DNA from: an uncultured Erysipelotrichaceae bacterium
GTDB taxonomy: Bacteria; Bacillota_I; Bacilli_A; Erysipelotrichales; Erysipelotrichaceae
DNA: 64,000 nt
Assembly: GCA_934725085.1 (NCBI GenBank)
Contig: CAKVAL010000004.1
Location: forward strand, 31,942-95,941
Reading direction: 5' to 3'
The notes under the pieces were generated by a model. The model made no database searches. It was not told the origin of the DNA and saw only the letters and a program-made list of their open reading frames with translations. Below are positions 9,368 through 17,714 of the stretch, in pieces; the stretch's first letter is position 1; every line of letters begins with the position of its first letter. Made by a program: the position numbers and the translations under genes.

Positions 9368-10449
9368 TCTGATTAGCACCTTTTAACAGGTGGTGTGATT
9401 TTTGTACAGGCTTTCCCATATACTCAAAGATGTAAAGAGGTACAGATATGAGCAAAGTTGACATGAAAATTAAAAGAATGAGTCTTGATAAGTTCTACGA
9501 ATTGTTTGGTGATGAAGAGAAATGCAGATTATATTTTTATAATCTTAAATGGCCAGAAGGATTAGTATGTCCTAAATGTGGTTCTAATCATTTCTATTAT
9601 ATTAAGGAAAGAGATACATATGAATGTGCTGATTGTGGTAAGCAAATATCTTTAACAGCTGGAACAATAATGGAGAATACGCATCTTTCATATCATACAT
9701 GGCTATTAGCCATATACTTCTTATCTAACGATATTATGTCAGTTAAGAAGCTTAAAGATAAACTTGGTATTTCTTATAAAGCCACAAGACTATTAGCTAG
9801 AAAGATTAAGCTAGCCATGTATAAAAGAGAAGACATAAGAAAACTAAGTAACGAGGTTGAATTTGATGGTTTTGAAGTTGGTGCCAACGAAACAAACTAT
9901 AAAAGAAAACTAAATAGTTGTAAGACAAAAGCCAATATGGCAGTAGAAACTGAAGAATTGGATTCAAAAATAGAAAAAGGATATAGACGTAGAAAGGTTA
10001 AACAAGTGGCTATAGATATTACTAGTGGTTTAAGTTTTGATGAAGATAATAGAAGCGCACATAAGATGATTGAAATTGGTAGTACATTACTTGTAGATAA
10101 CAAAATTACTTATAAGAAAATGACCGACTATAAAATCGTAAGTGAAGATAGCTTTAGAACATTTAATCCTAACCATTTAAAGTGTCTTCATATAGTGATA
10201 TCGAATTTTAAATCATATATTCAAGGTGTCTATCATGGTGTAGCAAAACCTTATATGATCCTTGCTTTCTCAGAATATTTATGGAGAATAAATCATAGGT
10301 ATTGTAAAGACTTAGTTAAAAAGCTAGCTACACAAATATTAGATACACCACCAATAACTTGTAAGAGTATTGTGTATGCGTTTAAACAAGATGTTCAATT
10401 AAGAAACCTATTTGAAATAGATGTGACCTGTTAAAGGGTGCTAATCAGA
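9368..10449 (+). mobile_element. IS1595-family insertion sequence, complete
   Basis: A 1082-bp element bounded by 24-bp terminal inverted repeats at 9368-9391 and 10426-10449 with one mismatch; both begin TCTGATTAGCACC when read inward. It is flanked by a perfect 8-bp direct repeat, AAAAATCA (9360-9367 and 10450-10457), the target-duplication length known for IS1595. It encodes one intact transposase. The right inverted repeat overlaps the end of the transposase gene. The intact ends and duplication point to a recent insertion, just downstream of the tracrRNA terminator. Subterminal DNA at 9391-9412 is an inverted copy of the target sequence (see findings). Confidence 0.93.
9448..10434 (+). 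CDS. IS1595-family transposase
   Basis: A 328-residue transposase. Residues ~34-66 form a zinc ribbon (CPKCGSNHFYY...CADCGKQIS), the DNA-binding domain of the IS1595 group. HTH-like sequence (SVKKLKDKLGISYKATRLL) follows. The ISXO2-like catalytic domain starts at VEFDGFEVG and includes HIVISNFKSYIQGVYHGV and the terminal FSEYLWRINHRY block. AGAGGT lies 8 nt before the ATG. The frame is open throughout and the ends of the element are intact, so the element may still move. The exact catalytic triad residues were not assigned with certainty. Confidence 0.93.
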   Translation: MSKVDMKIKRMSLDKFYELFGDEEKCRLYFYNLKWPEGLVCPKCGSNHFYYIKERDTYECADCGKQISLTAGTIMENTHLSYHTWLLAIYFLSNDIMSVKKLKDKLGISYKATRLLARKIKLAMYKREDIRKLSNEVEFDGFEVGANETNYKRKLNSCKTKANMAVETEELDSKIEKGYRRRKVKQVAIDITSGLSFDEDNRSAHKMIEIGSTLLVDNKITYKKMTDYKIVSEDSFRTFNPNHLKCLHIVISNFKSYIQGVYHGVAKPYMILAFSEYLWRINHRYCKDLVKKLATQILDTPPITCKSIVYAFKQDVQLRNLFEIDVTC

Positions 10450-10553
10450 AAAAATCACACCAGGCAACAAAAAAATTGAAGTTTTTGTTAATTTTTTAAT
10501 CATTTTTGATGATAATAACTATATTTAAATAACAATTAATAAAAATGATGTCA

Positions 10554-10901
10554 TTATTTGACATCACTCTTCATTTGATTTTTTAACTCCATCTCATGTT
10601 TCTTTTTTAATTCTTCGAACAAATCATCCCACTCAGTTTCTTCTAACCATTCATCATCCTTAGAAATAACGGGCACTCCATCTGCATTATATTTAGTATT
10701 CTTTCTCGCAAACTCATAATCTCTTTCATTATATTTGCCCACATTCATACTTACATTAAATGGAATAGCCTGTTCTCTTACAGCCTGCTTAGCAGCTAAA
10801 GTGAAAAATGTAGTCATATCAAGCCCTAGATTAGACATAAGTCTTTGTAATTCAGCCTTTAATTTTTCATCAACTCTAATAGTAATACTTGTATTAGCCA
10901 T
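10554..10901 (-). CDS. RelB/DinJ-family antitoxin, apparently orphan
   Basis: A 115-residue protein from the ATG at 10901, with GGGGG 8 nt upstream. It opens MANTSITIRVDEKLKAELQ, the ribbon-helix-helix of RelB/DinJ antitoxins, then LGLDMTTFFTLAAKQAVREQ, which matches DinJ helix 2 and beyond. The C-terminal half is acidic, as toxin-binding tails are. A RelE/YafQ toxin normally follows directly, but downstream there are only about 100 bp before the insertion sequence and no toxin frame. Either the toxin was lost or this protein acts as a stand-alone repressor. A perfect palindrome in its promoter region fits autoregulation. Confidence 0.82.
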   Translation of the reverse strand: MANTSITIRVDEKLKAELQRLMSNLGLDMTTFFTLAAKQAVREQAIPFNVSMNVGKYNERDYEFARKNTKYNADGVPVISKDDEWLEETEWDDLFEELKKKHEMELKNQMKSDVK

Positions 10902-10922
10902 TATCATTACCCCCTTATCTAA

Positions 10923-10942
10923 TACAATATTATAATATTGTA
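10923..10942. promoter_or_regulatory. Palindromic operator upstream of the RelB-like gene
   Basis: The 20-bp perfect palindrome TACAATATTATAATATTGTA lies 22 bp before the antitoxin start and is followed by a partial copy (GTATATTGTAC, 10943-10953). Ribbon-helix-helix antitoxins bind such repeats. The site also contains TATAAT, so binding would block transcription. Role inferred from position. Confidence 0.55.
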
Positions 10943-11064
10943 CGTATATTGTACATATAACAACATGATATCTTACATACAAACTGCTTAAATTCGAAAG
11001 GTTTAAACACACTTGTTTTAATTTTTAATATCTTCATCCTTCATTATTAAGTTAAAATAAAAAC

Positions 11065-12087
11065 ATGAAAAAGAAAGTATTGATTATCTACACTGGTGGA
11101 ACAATAGGCATGTCAAAGACGGAACATGGCTATGCTCCTGAAATGACATCATTCTTAAATAATTTAAACAAAATGGAAGAACTACACGATCCATCACTAC
11201 CTAATTGGGACATCAAAGTAATGGATCCTATTCTAGATTCATCAAACATCTCAGTAAACGAATGGAACAAAATAGCTCAAATGGTAGCTGATAACTATTT
11301 TTACTATGATGGTTTTGTAATACTACATGGTACTGACACTATGAGCTATAGCGCTAGTGCTCTGTCTTTTATGCTAGAAAATATCAACAAACCAGTAATC
11401 TTTACAGGATCACAAATTCCATTATGTGAAATAAGAAATGATGCTAAAGATAATCTAATAACTTCATTAATAATTGCTGCAAGAGACGATATCAGTGAAG
11501 TATGCCTATACTTTGGAGGCAAACTATTAAGAGGCAACAGATCAATCAAAGAATCATCAAGTGGTCTACAAGCCTTTGTATCACCCAACTACCCATTACT
11601 TGGAGAAGTAGGTATTGATATAAAAATTAATGACAAGATCTTATTACCTAAGACCAACAAAGAATTCAAACTACACAAACTAAAAGAGATTCCAATAGGA
11701 GTAATCAAAATCTTCCCTGGAATCCAACTAAAACTATTTGAATCAGTACTAACAGAAAAATTAAAAGGCATCGTCATTGAAACCTTTGGCAGTGGTAACA
11801 TCCCTAACTACAAGGACGATCTTTTACCAATGCTACAAAGAGCCTTCGACAACGACACCATCGTAACTGTATGCTCCCAATGCACTCACGGTAGCGTCTC
11901 TTTAGGCACCTACCAAACAAGTAGCGCCCTAAAGGAAGCTGGAGCACTATCAGGATATGACATGACAACTGAAGCAGCTGTCACCAAACTATACTATTTA
12001 TTTAGTCAAGATTTATCTATTGAACAAATAAAACAACAAATAGAAACCAACCTAAGGGGTGAACTATCCAATCTTAACACACTGTAA
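11065..12087 (+). CDS. ansA: Type I L-asparaginase
   Basis: A 340-residue cytoplasmic asparaginase hydrolysing L-asparagine to aspartate and ammonia. The first catalytic threonine is in IIYTGGTIGMS at the N terminus. The second active-site block is VILHGTDTMSYSASAL around residue 90. Length fits the AnsA type, and there is no signal peptide. The start has no ribosome-binding site; TAAAAT at 11053-11058 lies exactly 6 nt before ATG, predicting a leaderless mRNA. Its last 24 nt overlap the convergent degV-like gene. asnB elsewhere in the window runs the opposite reaction. Confidence 0.93.
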   Translation: MKKKVLIIYTGGTIGMSKTEHGYAPEMTSFLNNLNKMEELHDPSLPNWDIKVMDPILDSSNISVNEWNKIAQMVADNYFYYDGFVILHGTDTMSYSASALSFMLENINKPVIFTGSQIPLCEIRNDAKDNLITSLIIAARDDISEVCLYFGGKLLRGNRSIKESSSGLQAFVSPNYPLLGEVGIDIKINDKILLPKTNKEFKLHKLKEIPIGVIKIFPGIQLKLFESVLTEKLKGIVIETFGSGNIPNYKDDLLPMLQRAFDNDTIVTVCSQCTHGSVSLGTYQTSSALKEAGALSGYDMTTEAAVTKLYYLFSQDLSIEQIKQQIETNLRGELSNLNTL

Positions 12088-12906
12088 TGCTACACAGCCT
12101 GGACCACCCTGAGTAATAAATGAAGCTGAAAGCTCATACTCATCAACAACACAACCATCAAAAGTTTCCTTTAACTTGGCCACAAACAAATCAGCCATCT
12201 CTTTATTGTCTGCATGAGAAACTGAAAAACGATAAGTACTATCTACATGTTTCTTCAACAAATCACCAATAATCTCACTACAAGCCTTCTTAGAAGTACG
12301 CGCAACATGAAACTTCTCAAGACCCTGGCCCTTTTCACACTTTCTCATAACTGGAGTAAGTTTTAATAAACCACCAATCTTAGCCACAAAGCCCTTAACA
12401 CGACCACCTCTTTCAAGGAAATCAAAATCAATAGGCACCAAATAAGAATGCTCATGATCCCTTGCATACTCTACCATCTTTAAAATCTCATCTGCACTCT
12501 TGCCTTCATCTGCCATTTGTTTTGCAGTATCCACAATCAAACGATGAGGACCACACAAAGTATAAGAATCAATCACATGAACCTTACTTGGATAATCACA
12601 TGTTTCCTTAGCTGTTAAAGCTGAATTATAAGTACCGCTCAAACCTCCCGCCATAGCGATATCAATTATTTCATCATCCTTAGCCAACTTGTTATAAGTT
12701 TCAATCTTCTCACCAATAGAAGGTTGTGAAGACTGAGGAATTAAACCCTCTTTAATCAAATCAATAAGCACCATTCCTGTTAGTTCATCCAAGTCCTTAT
12801 AAGACTTACCACCAACAGAAACATGCAAAGGCACCACATTAATGCCTTTTTCTCTACCTTGTTCACTAGAATACAATGTTGAACTATCTGTTACTATTTT
12901 TACCAT
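12064..12906 (-). CDS. DegV-family fatty-acid-binding protein
   Basis: A 280-residue protein starting MVKIVTDSSTLYS, the standard DegV N terminus, with GGLSGTYNSALTAKETC and DSYTLCGPHRLIVD further in. DegV (FakB-like) proteins bind a fatty acid and present it to a fatty-acid kinase; no kinase gene is nearby. The ATG at 12906 is preferred over one six codons upstream. TTGACA (12936-12941), a 17-bp spacer and TACATT (12913-12918) put transcription start at the ATG itself, so the message is probably leaderless. It converges on and overlaps ansA by 24 nt. Confidence 0.9.
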   Translation of the reverse strand: MVKIVTDSSTLYSSEQGREKGINVVPLHVSVGGKSYKDLDELTGMVLIDLIKEGLIPQSSQPSIGEKIETYNKLAKDDEIIDIAMAGGLSGTYNSALTAKETCDYPSKVHVIDSYTLCGPHRLIVDTAKQMADEGKSADEILKMVEYARDHEHSYLVPIDFDFLERGGRVKGFVAKIGGLLKLTPVMRKCEKGQGLEKFHVARTSKKACSEIIGDLLKKHVDSTYRFSVSHADNKEMADLFVAKLKETFDGCVVDEYELSASFITQGGPGCVALQCVKIG

Positions 12907-12999
12907 AACTATAATGTAATGCATATAGTATTAAATGTCAATTAATCTAGAATTAATTACTAGATTTGATAATATTTAAAATTATGTTACACTAACAAT

Positions 13000-13470
13000 A
13001 TGAAATTCGAATTACCTACATGGGAACAACTCCCAAACGTTGACTTATACATGGACCAAGTATTAACCTACTTAAACGACGAACTAGGACAATTATATTT
13101 TCATAACGAAAAATTCGTCACTAGTTCTATGATTAACAACTATGTAAAAATAGGAATTGTGAAAAGACCTGAGAAGAAACACTACACTAAAGAACACCTA
13201 GCTTACTTTATTGCGGTAACTATTCTTAAGAAATCATTTAGTATGCAAGAAATTGCTGAAATGATAAACATTCAAATAAACATGGAAAACAGTTCTATTG
13301 AAAAAGCCTATGATCTATTCATTTTTAGATTCACTGAATCTTTAAATGCCATTATGGAAAACAAACAAATGCCAGTATATAAAAACAAGAATGATAAACA
13401 ATCATTATTTGATAAGGTAGTTAAAACAGTTGTCTATAAGATAAACGTAGAATCTAAACTAGATGTGTAA
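13000..13470 (+). CDS. DUF1836 domain protein
   Basis: A 156-residue protein with the DUF1836 pattern: LPTWEQLPNVDLYMDQVLTY at the N terminus, then SSMINNYVKIGIVKRPEKKHY, which resembles a MerR-type helix-turn-helix. KEHLAYFIAVTILKKSFSMQEIAEMI follows. Such proteins are probably small DNA-binding regulators, but none is well characterised. TACACT lies 6 nt before the ATG (12988-12993), with no Shine-Dalgarno sequence, so it belongs to the leaderless set. It is divergent from the degV-like gene. Confidence 0.85.
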   Translation: MKFELPTWEQLPNVDLYMDQVLTYLNDELGQLYFHNEKFVTSSMINNYVKIGIVKRPEKKHYTKEHLAYFIAVTILKKSFSMQEIAEMINIQINMENSSIEKAYDLFIFRFTESLNAIMENKQMPVYKNKNDKQSLFDKVVKTVVYKINVESKLDV

Positions 13471-13548
13471 GCGGTTTCGTTAAAAAACATCAAAAAAACG
13501 TAAATTTGTTGTTGTATTCAAAAATCAATATAGTAATATAGATATTGC

Positions 13549-13662
13549 CTAAGCTAAATGCTTAGTTTACATACAGCAAAAACGCTACTATATGTAGCGA
13601 TTAATATATAAAAATTACACATATTTGTGTTTAGATAGATGACGAGAAATCGTCTTTTTTTT
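13549..13662 (+). ncRNA. Three-hairpin RNA or 3' UTR ending in a terminator
   Basis: In the 224-bp gap after the DUF1836 gene three hairpins follow each other. They are CTAAGC-TAAAT-GCTTAG (13549-13565), CGCTAC-TATAT-GTAGCG (13583-13599) and GACGA-GAAA-TCGTC (13641-13654) followed by eight T. The last is a good intrinsic terminator for the plus strand. The first two could belong to a structured 3' UTR or a small RNA. No clear promoter is visible and I do not recognise the family. Confidence 0.5.
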
Positions 13663-13694
13663 ACTAAAAAAGTGACCATAATAATAACAGCCAC

Positions 13695-14381
13695 TTATTT
13701 CTTCTTATACTTCTCAATCAAATGAAGAAGTCTCTCCATCTTCTTATCCAAATCTCTTGTAGACAAAGCGCATTCCTTCAACTCCGTCTCCACAATCTCA
13801 TTCTTAGGAAAATCCTTCTTATAACGAATATTATGCTCAAGACTTGCCCAGAAATCCATCGCAATAGTACGAAGTTGTACTTCTACTGGAACCTTTACTT
13901 CCTTACCAGCTAAATAAATAGGAACCTTAACCGTTAAATGTAAACTACGATAACCATTCTCCTTAGGATGAGCGATATAGTCCTTCTCCACCATAACCTC
14001 TATATCACTTTGAGCCTTTAAACACTTAGCTAAAAAGTATACATCTTCTTCAAAAGAACAGACAACTCTAACACCTGCAACATCCAAAATATTGGCACTC
14101 ATAGAAGCGAAATCAAAAGGTAAATTCAACTTCTTCATCTTATTCATGATACTAGTTGGAGACTTTAATCTACTCTTAATATTCTCAATTGGATTACGAT
14201 CATGCCTTAAAGAGAACTCCTCATCTAGATTCTCAAGACGGGTCACAATAACCTTAAGAGCACAACGATACTCCAACATGACCTCTTGATACTTTCTATT
14301 CTCACTCAATAGATGCTGACACTGTGCCTCATCCAATTCCTTGTCATCAGTAATTGTTAAACCAAAAATATTCTCACTCAT
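13695..14381 (-). CDS. Small alarmone synthetase (RelQ/YjbM type)
   Basis: A 228-residue GTP pyrophosphokinase without hydrolase or regulatory domains; it makes (p)ppGpp from ATP and GTP or GDP. Family blocks are IENIKSRLKSPTSIMNKMKK, DVAGVRVVCSFEEDVYFLA, HPKENGYRSLHLTV and PVEVQLRTIAMDFWASLEH, ending in a lysine-rich helix. This is the RelQ-like group that gives basal alarmone under stress. TATAAT (14388-14393) sits exactly 6 nt before the ATG, again with no Shine-Dalgarno sequence. It is transcribed leftward, separated from the PTS operon by a terminator, so it is expressed separately. Confidence 0.92.
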   Translation of the reverse strand: MSENIFGLTITDDKELDEAQCQHLLSENRKYQEVMLEYRCALKVIVTRLENLDEEFSLRHDRNPIENIKSRLKSPTSIMNKMKKLNLPFDFASMSANILDVAGVRVVCSFEEDVYFLAKCLKAQSDIEVMVEKDYIAHPKENGYRSLHLTVKVPIYLAGKEVKVPVEVQLRTIAMDFWASLEHNIRYKKDFPKNEIVETELKECALSTRDLDKKMERLLHLIEKYKKK

Positions 14382-14517
14382 GACTTTATTATAGTCAAAA
14401 TAAAATAAAACTTATTAATTTCACTTTATTTCACACAGTTGTACTCACCACACTTGTGATCTTCTCCATGGTGATCACAATATGCATCATGATTATATTC
14501 TAACTTACCAGCTATAA

Positions 14518-14543
14518 AAGGATCGGGGTTAACCCCGATCCTT
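14518..14543 (-). terminator. Terminator of the Lac/Cel PTS operon
   Basis: The perfect palindrome AAGGATCGGGG/CCCCGATCCTT lies just after the IIA stop codon and is followed on the minus strand by TTTTATAG. It is the strongest hairpin in the region. Confidence 0.8.
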
Positions 14544-14549
14544 ACTTTA

Positions 14550-14849
14550 CTATTTATTAATCAATTCAATAATAGTTGATGATAAATCTCTTATTGTCTC
14601 AGCACTACATAAAATAGTTTCTGCATGAATCAACAACAAACCCGTTGGTAATTCATTATTAGTTTCCATTTGTAAAGCCTTGAAATGAGCTTTTGAAGCT
14701 TGTTCAAAGGCATCAGTTCCTTCTTTAATAAGAGTCGCATAATCTTCACCACTCTTAGCAGCCTCAATAGCTTCCAAGAAACAGCTCTTAGCAGTACCAG
14801 CACAAGAAATTATCTCAAAACAAACAGCCTCATAATTACTTTGATCCAT
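14550..14849 (-). CDS. PTS lactose/cellobiose-family IIA component
   Basis: A 99-residue all-helical IIA protein of the Lac family, which passes phosphate from HPr to IIB. The active histidine is in LLLIHAETILCSAET, matching the family HAQD region with a changed flank. NYEAVCFEIISCAGTAKSCF and a central GTDAFEQASKAH helix support the family. It is the last gene of the operon, overlapping the IIB stop by one base, and a terminator follows at once. Substrate cannot be told from IIA. Confidence 0.9.
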   Translation of the reverse strand: MDQSNYEAVCFEIISCAGTAKSCFLEAIEAAKSGEDYATLIKEGTDAFEQASKAHFKALQMETNNELPTGLLLIHAETILCSAETIRDLSSTIIELINK

Positions 14850-15148
14850 TATTTAAGCATCCCCATAATTTGGTCAAAAACCTTCTTACCATCCATCATG
14901 CCATATGTAGCCATTTCGATGGTATCAACAGGCTTTTCTCCAGCAACCGCAACAACCTTGCTCTTTAAGTAACGAACCTGAGGACCCAATAAAACAACAT
15001 CAGCCTTAGGAATATAATCACTAGACACAGCCATAGCTACCGCATTAACTTCCATCTCAACATTGTTTTGTTTAGCAGCTTCCTTAATACGATCACACAT
15101 AATCGCAGTAGAAGCTCCTTGCGAACAAATTAATAGAACATTAATCAT
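14849..15148 (-). CDS. PTS lactose/cellobiose-family IIB component
   Basis: A 99-residue IIB protein. The phosphorylated cysteine is at the start in MINVLLICSQGASTAIMC, and the P-loop-like region and DVVLLGPQVRYL strand are typical of the Lac/Cel IIB fold. The start at 15148 follows GGGAGG by 5 nt. It overlaps the end of the RpiR gene by 8 nt, so it is translationally coupled to its likely regulator. It passes phosphate from IIA to sugar bound by the IIC encoded three genes upstream. Confidence 0.92.
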   Translation of the reverse strand: MINVLLICSQGASTAIMCDRIKEAAKQNNVEMEVNAVAMAVSSDYIPKADVVLLGPQVRYLKSKVVAVAGEKPVDTIEMATYGMMDGKKVFDQIMGMLK

Positions 15149-15863
15149 CTTTTCCTCCCTTTTTGGCATACAAAATTGCAAGTACACCTTCAATAAAATT
15201 TATGCTATTTCCGGTAAAATAATCCGGAAACTTAACATTAACATTTCTGCCACTTTTAATAATGACACTTCTTTTTATTTGCTTACACAAAGTACTATTC
15301 TCATTAGAAGATAAGGCATACATCTTAGTATTCAACTTAGCACACCTCTTCTCGATAAACAACAAATCCTTTGTCTCTCCACTCTTTGAAATAAAGATAA
15401 CCAAAGACGGCTTATCAAACACGAAATCAAGTGGACTTTTCGCATGAGCACAAAAATCTAATTCATTTAATTTATCACTGAAATAATCACAAATATATTG
15501 TGAATAGCCAATACCTACAAGATGAATTCTTGAATAAACGTTTGACAACAAATCCTTAATAAGCTCATCTACCACCTGTAAAGACTGCTCTGTAATAAGC
15601 ATAGTTTGCATCACGCCAGGCACATGATATTCAATAGGAGACAAACATTGATGCTTAAATCCAAATAACATCTCACTATAGCTCTCATAACCAAGTTTCT
15701 TTGCCAAACGCACAATACTTGTCGTTGACACATAAAACATTGATGCAATCTCTCTTATCGCAATCTTATATTCTCCCTTTTGGATACGCTTAATAATCTC
15801 ATCGATTATAAGCACTTCCTCATCGGTCAAATTATTCATTTTTGCCAAGTCGTTAATATTCAT
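15141..15863 (-). CDS. MurR/RpiR-family transcriptional regulator
   Basis: About 240 residues. An N-terminal HTH of the RpiR type (IREIASMFYVSTTSIVRLAKKLGYESYSEM, cut here only in description) is followed by a SIS sugar-phosphate-binding domain with VIFISKSGETKDLLF. It very likely senses a phosphorylated sugar produced by this PTS cluster and controls the operon. The ATG at 15863 is used; an in-frame TTG at 15875 lies 8 nt after a TATAAT (15884-15889) and is also possible. That TATAAT gives the regulator and IIB/IIA an internal promoter. Confidence 0.88.
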   Translation of the reverse strand: MNINDLAKMNNLTDEEVLIIDEIIKRIQKGEYKIAIREIASMFYVSTTSIVRLAKKLGYESYSEMLFGFKHQCLSPIEYHVPGVMQTMLITEQSLQVVDELIKDLLSNVYSRIHLVGIGYSQYICDYFSDKLNELDFCAHAKSPLDFVFDKPSLVIFISKSGETKDLLFIEKRCAKLNTKMYALSSNENSTLCKQIKRSVIIKSGRNVNVKFPDYFTGNSINFIEGVLAILYAKKGGKDD

Positions 15864-15884
15864 AATCCATCTCAATCACTTAGA

Positions 15885-16409
15885 TTATAACATCACAACT
15901 TTTGTACCGCCGATGTAATCATGAAACATTCTTCCATTTTTTTTAAACACTAAAAGCGACACAGAAACAAGAGAAATAATTGTAAACAAATAAACCAAAT
16001 ATCGAACTGGAACACGCCCAACATAAGGCATTAAAACATTACGAATATAGTTGCTTAGTGGCACAAAAGATCCCTCAACAATAACAACACCAAGTAAATC
16101 CCTTCTAAGTAAATTCATAAAAGTAGCCTCACTGCCATTGTTATTTATAATCTTAATTTTTAAGATCTTCTTACCAATTGTTTGTCCCTTAAAAACATAC
16201 CTAGGAATAACACAGAAATAAACTATTTCCACTATAAATAATATTCCAAGTATTACTAGTTGTTCATTTTTATCAAAAACACTAATAGGAACCACATTAC
16301 TTATCAAAGAACCCTTTTTATGTACATCAATTGCCACCAACAACGAATTCATCAGAAACGTTATTAGATACCAATCGATAATATATGCCACCAAGCGTCT
16401 AATCTTCAC
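15885..16409 (-). CDS. RDD-family membrane protein
   Basis: A 174-residue integral membrane protein with four hydrophobic segments. The N terminus RRLVAYIIDWYLITFLMN contains the R and D pair that names the family, and GQTIGKKILKIKII is the second conserved block. RDD proteins are poorly understood; some act in ion or compatible-solute transport. It starts one base after the IIC stop, so it is co-transcribed with the PTS genes. No role in sugar uptake is known, and the pairing may be chance or a modulator of the transporter. Confidence 0.8.
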   Translation of the reverse strand: MKIRRLVAYIIDWYLITFLMNSLLVAIDVHKKGSLISNVVPISVFDKNEQLVILGILFIVEIVYFCVIPRYVFKGQTIGKKILKIKIINNNGSEATFMNLLRRDLLGVVIVEGSFVPLSNYIRNVLMPYVGRVPVRYLVYLFTIISLVSVSLLVFKKNGRMFHDYIGGTKVVML

Positions 16410-16410
16410 T

Positions 16411-17700
16411 TTATTTAACCTTCTTTAATTCTTCTTCTTCAATTAAATATTTCTTATCTAAAGTCTTAATAAATGGATAATATATAACACCAGCAACAAG
16501 CATGATCACTAGTTGTAATAAACCACCACGAATATCATTACACATTAGATAACCGCCTAAGAATGGAGGCATAGTCCATGGAACTACAACACCTGTAGGA
16601 TATGGAACCAAACCAAAATACATTGAAGCATACGCAATTGTTGTACAAATAAATGGAACGATCATGAATGGAATCAACATAACTGGATTCATAACAAGTG
16701 GCAAACCAAAGATAATTGGCTCATTAACATTGAACAAACCTGGAATAAGACCACCCTTACCAACTGCCTTAACTCTTTCAGACTTGCACATAAACAACAT
16801 CTCAATTGCTAGTGGAAGAGTAATACCTGTACCACCCAAGAAAATAATTAAATTAGCGAAATCCTGAGTAACAATAAATGGACGAGCAGCCAACGCATCA
16901 GCCGCATATACTGCATAATTGGCATCACGAGCAGCATACCATAGTGGAGCCATAATAGAATCAACAACATTAGTACCATGAATGCCAAAGAACCATAAGA
17001 ATGAGTTGATAAAAGAAATAATCATAGTACCAACAAATGAAGTAGTAAGACTTGCAAGTGGAGCTTGTAATAAACTATAAATCAAATTATATGCAGTCTC
17101 ATAAGGTGTCGCATTAATCACATAACGAACAATCAAGAATACTAGAGCGCAAATAGCTGCTGGAGTTAAAGCTGTAAATTGATTCTTTACAAACACAGGA
17201 ACACTGTCAGGCATCTTAATTGTCAAATTCTTCTTTACACAAAACTCGTAAATGCCAACCGAAACAAAGGCTACAATAACACTTAAGAACAATGATGAAG
17301 CACCAAACATTCCTAAATCAATCATTCCATCTTGTGCATGAATTAAAATGAAATAACTCATCAAAGACATTACAGTACCAGGAAGTGGTGTTAAATCTTT
17401 CTTTCTTGATAATTCATAAGAAGTACCAATCATAGTAACAAGCGCAATCAAACCAAAAGTAGATGGATTAATAATATCCCAGTTCCATCCGCCCCATATT
17501 TCCTCACCAAAGATTCCAATCATTAAATTTTGGAAAGGCTTAAATGGAATTTCGCCAATGATGCACGCAAACGCGCCAACCAACAATAGTGGTGTTGTAA
17601 GCATAATACCGTATTGAATAGATGAAATATACTTATTTTGCTCAATAACACCAGCTATTGGAAGTATCTTCTCCTCCAACCAACTAATAAACTTTTTCAT
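16411..17700 (-). CDS. PTS lactose/cellobiose-family IIC permease
   Basis: A 429-residue membrane permease beginning MKKFISWLEEKILPIAGVIEQNK, the N-terminal helix of Cel/Lac IIC proteins. About ten hydrophobic segments follow. Conserved family blocks are FLWFFGIHGTNVV in the middle and GLFNVNEPIIFGLPLVMNP, whose NEP is part of the substrate site. It transports and hands the sugar to IIB for phosphorylation. It lies 15 nt after the GH4 gene in the same operon. The exact sugar is uncertain because the partner GH4 carries an alpha-type motif. Confidence 0.93.
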   Translation of the reverse strand: MKKFISWLEEKILPIAGVIEQNKYISSIQYGIMLTTPLLLVGAFACIIGEIPFKPFQNLMIGIFGEEIWGGWNWDIINPSTFGLIALVTMIGTSYELSRKKDLTPLPGTVMSLMSYFILIHAQDGMIDLGMFGASSLFLSVIVAFVSVGIYEFCVKKNLTIKMPDSVPVFVKNQFTALTPAAICALVFLIVRYVINATPYETAYNLIYSLLQAPLASLTTSFVGTMIISFINSFLWFFGIHGTNVVDSIMAPLWYAARDANYAVYAADALAARPFIVTQDFANLIIFLGGTGITLPLAIEMLFMCKSERVKAVGKGGLIPGLFNVNEPIIFGLPLVMNPVMLIPFMIVPFICTTIAYASMYFGLVPYPTGVVVPWTMPPFLGGYLMCNDIRGGLLQLVIMLVAGVIYYPFIKTLDKKYLIEEEELKKVK

Positions 17701-17714
17701 AATCTTCCCCCTGT

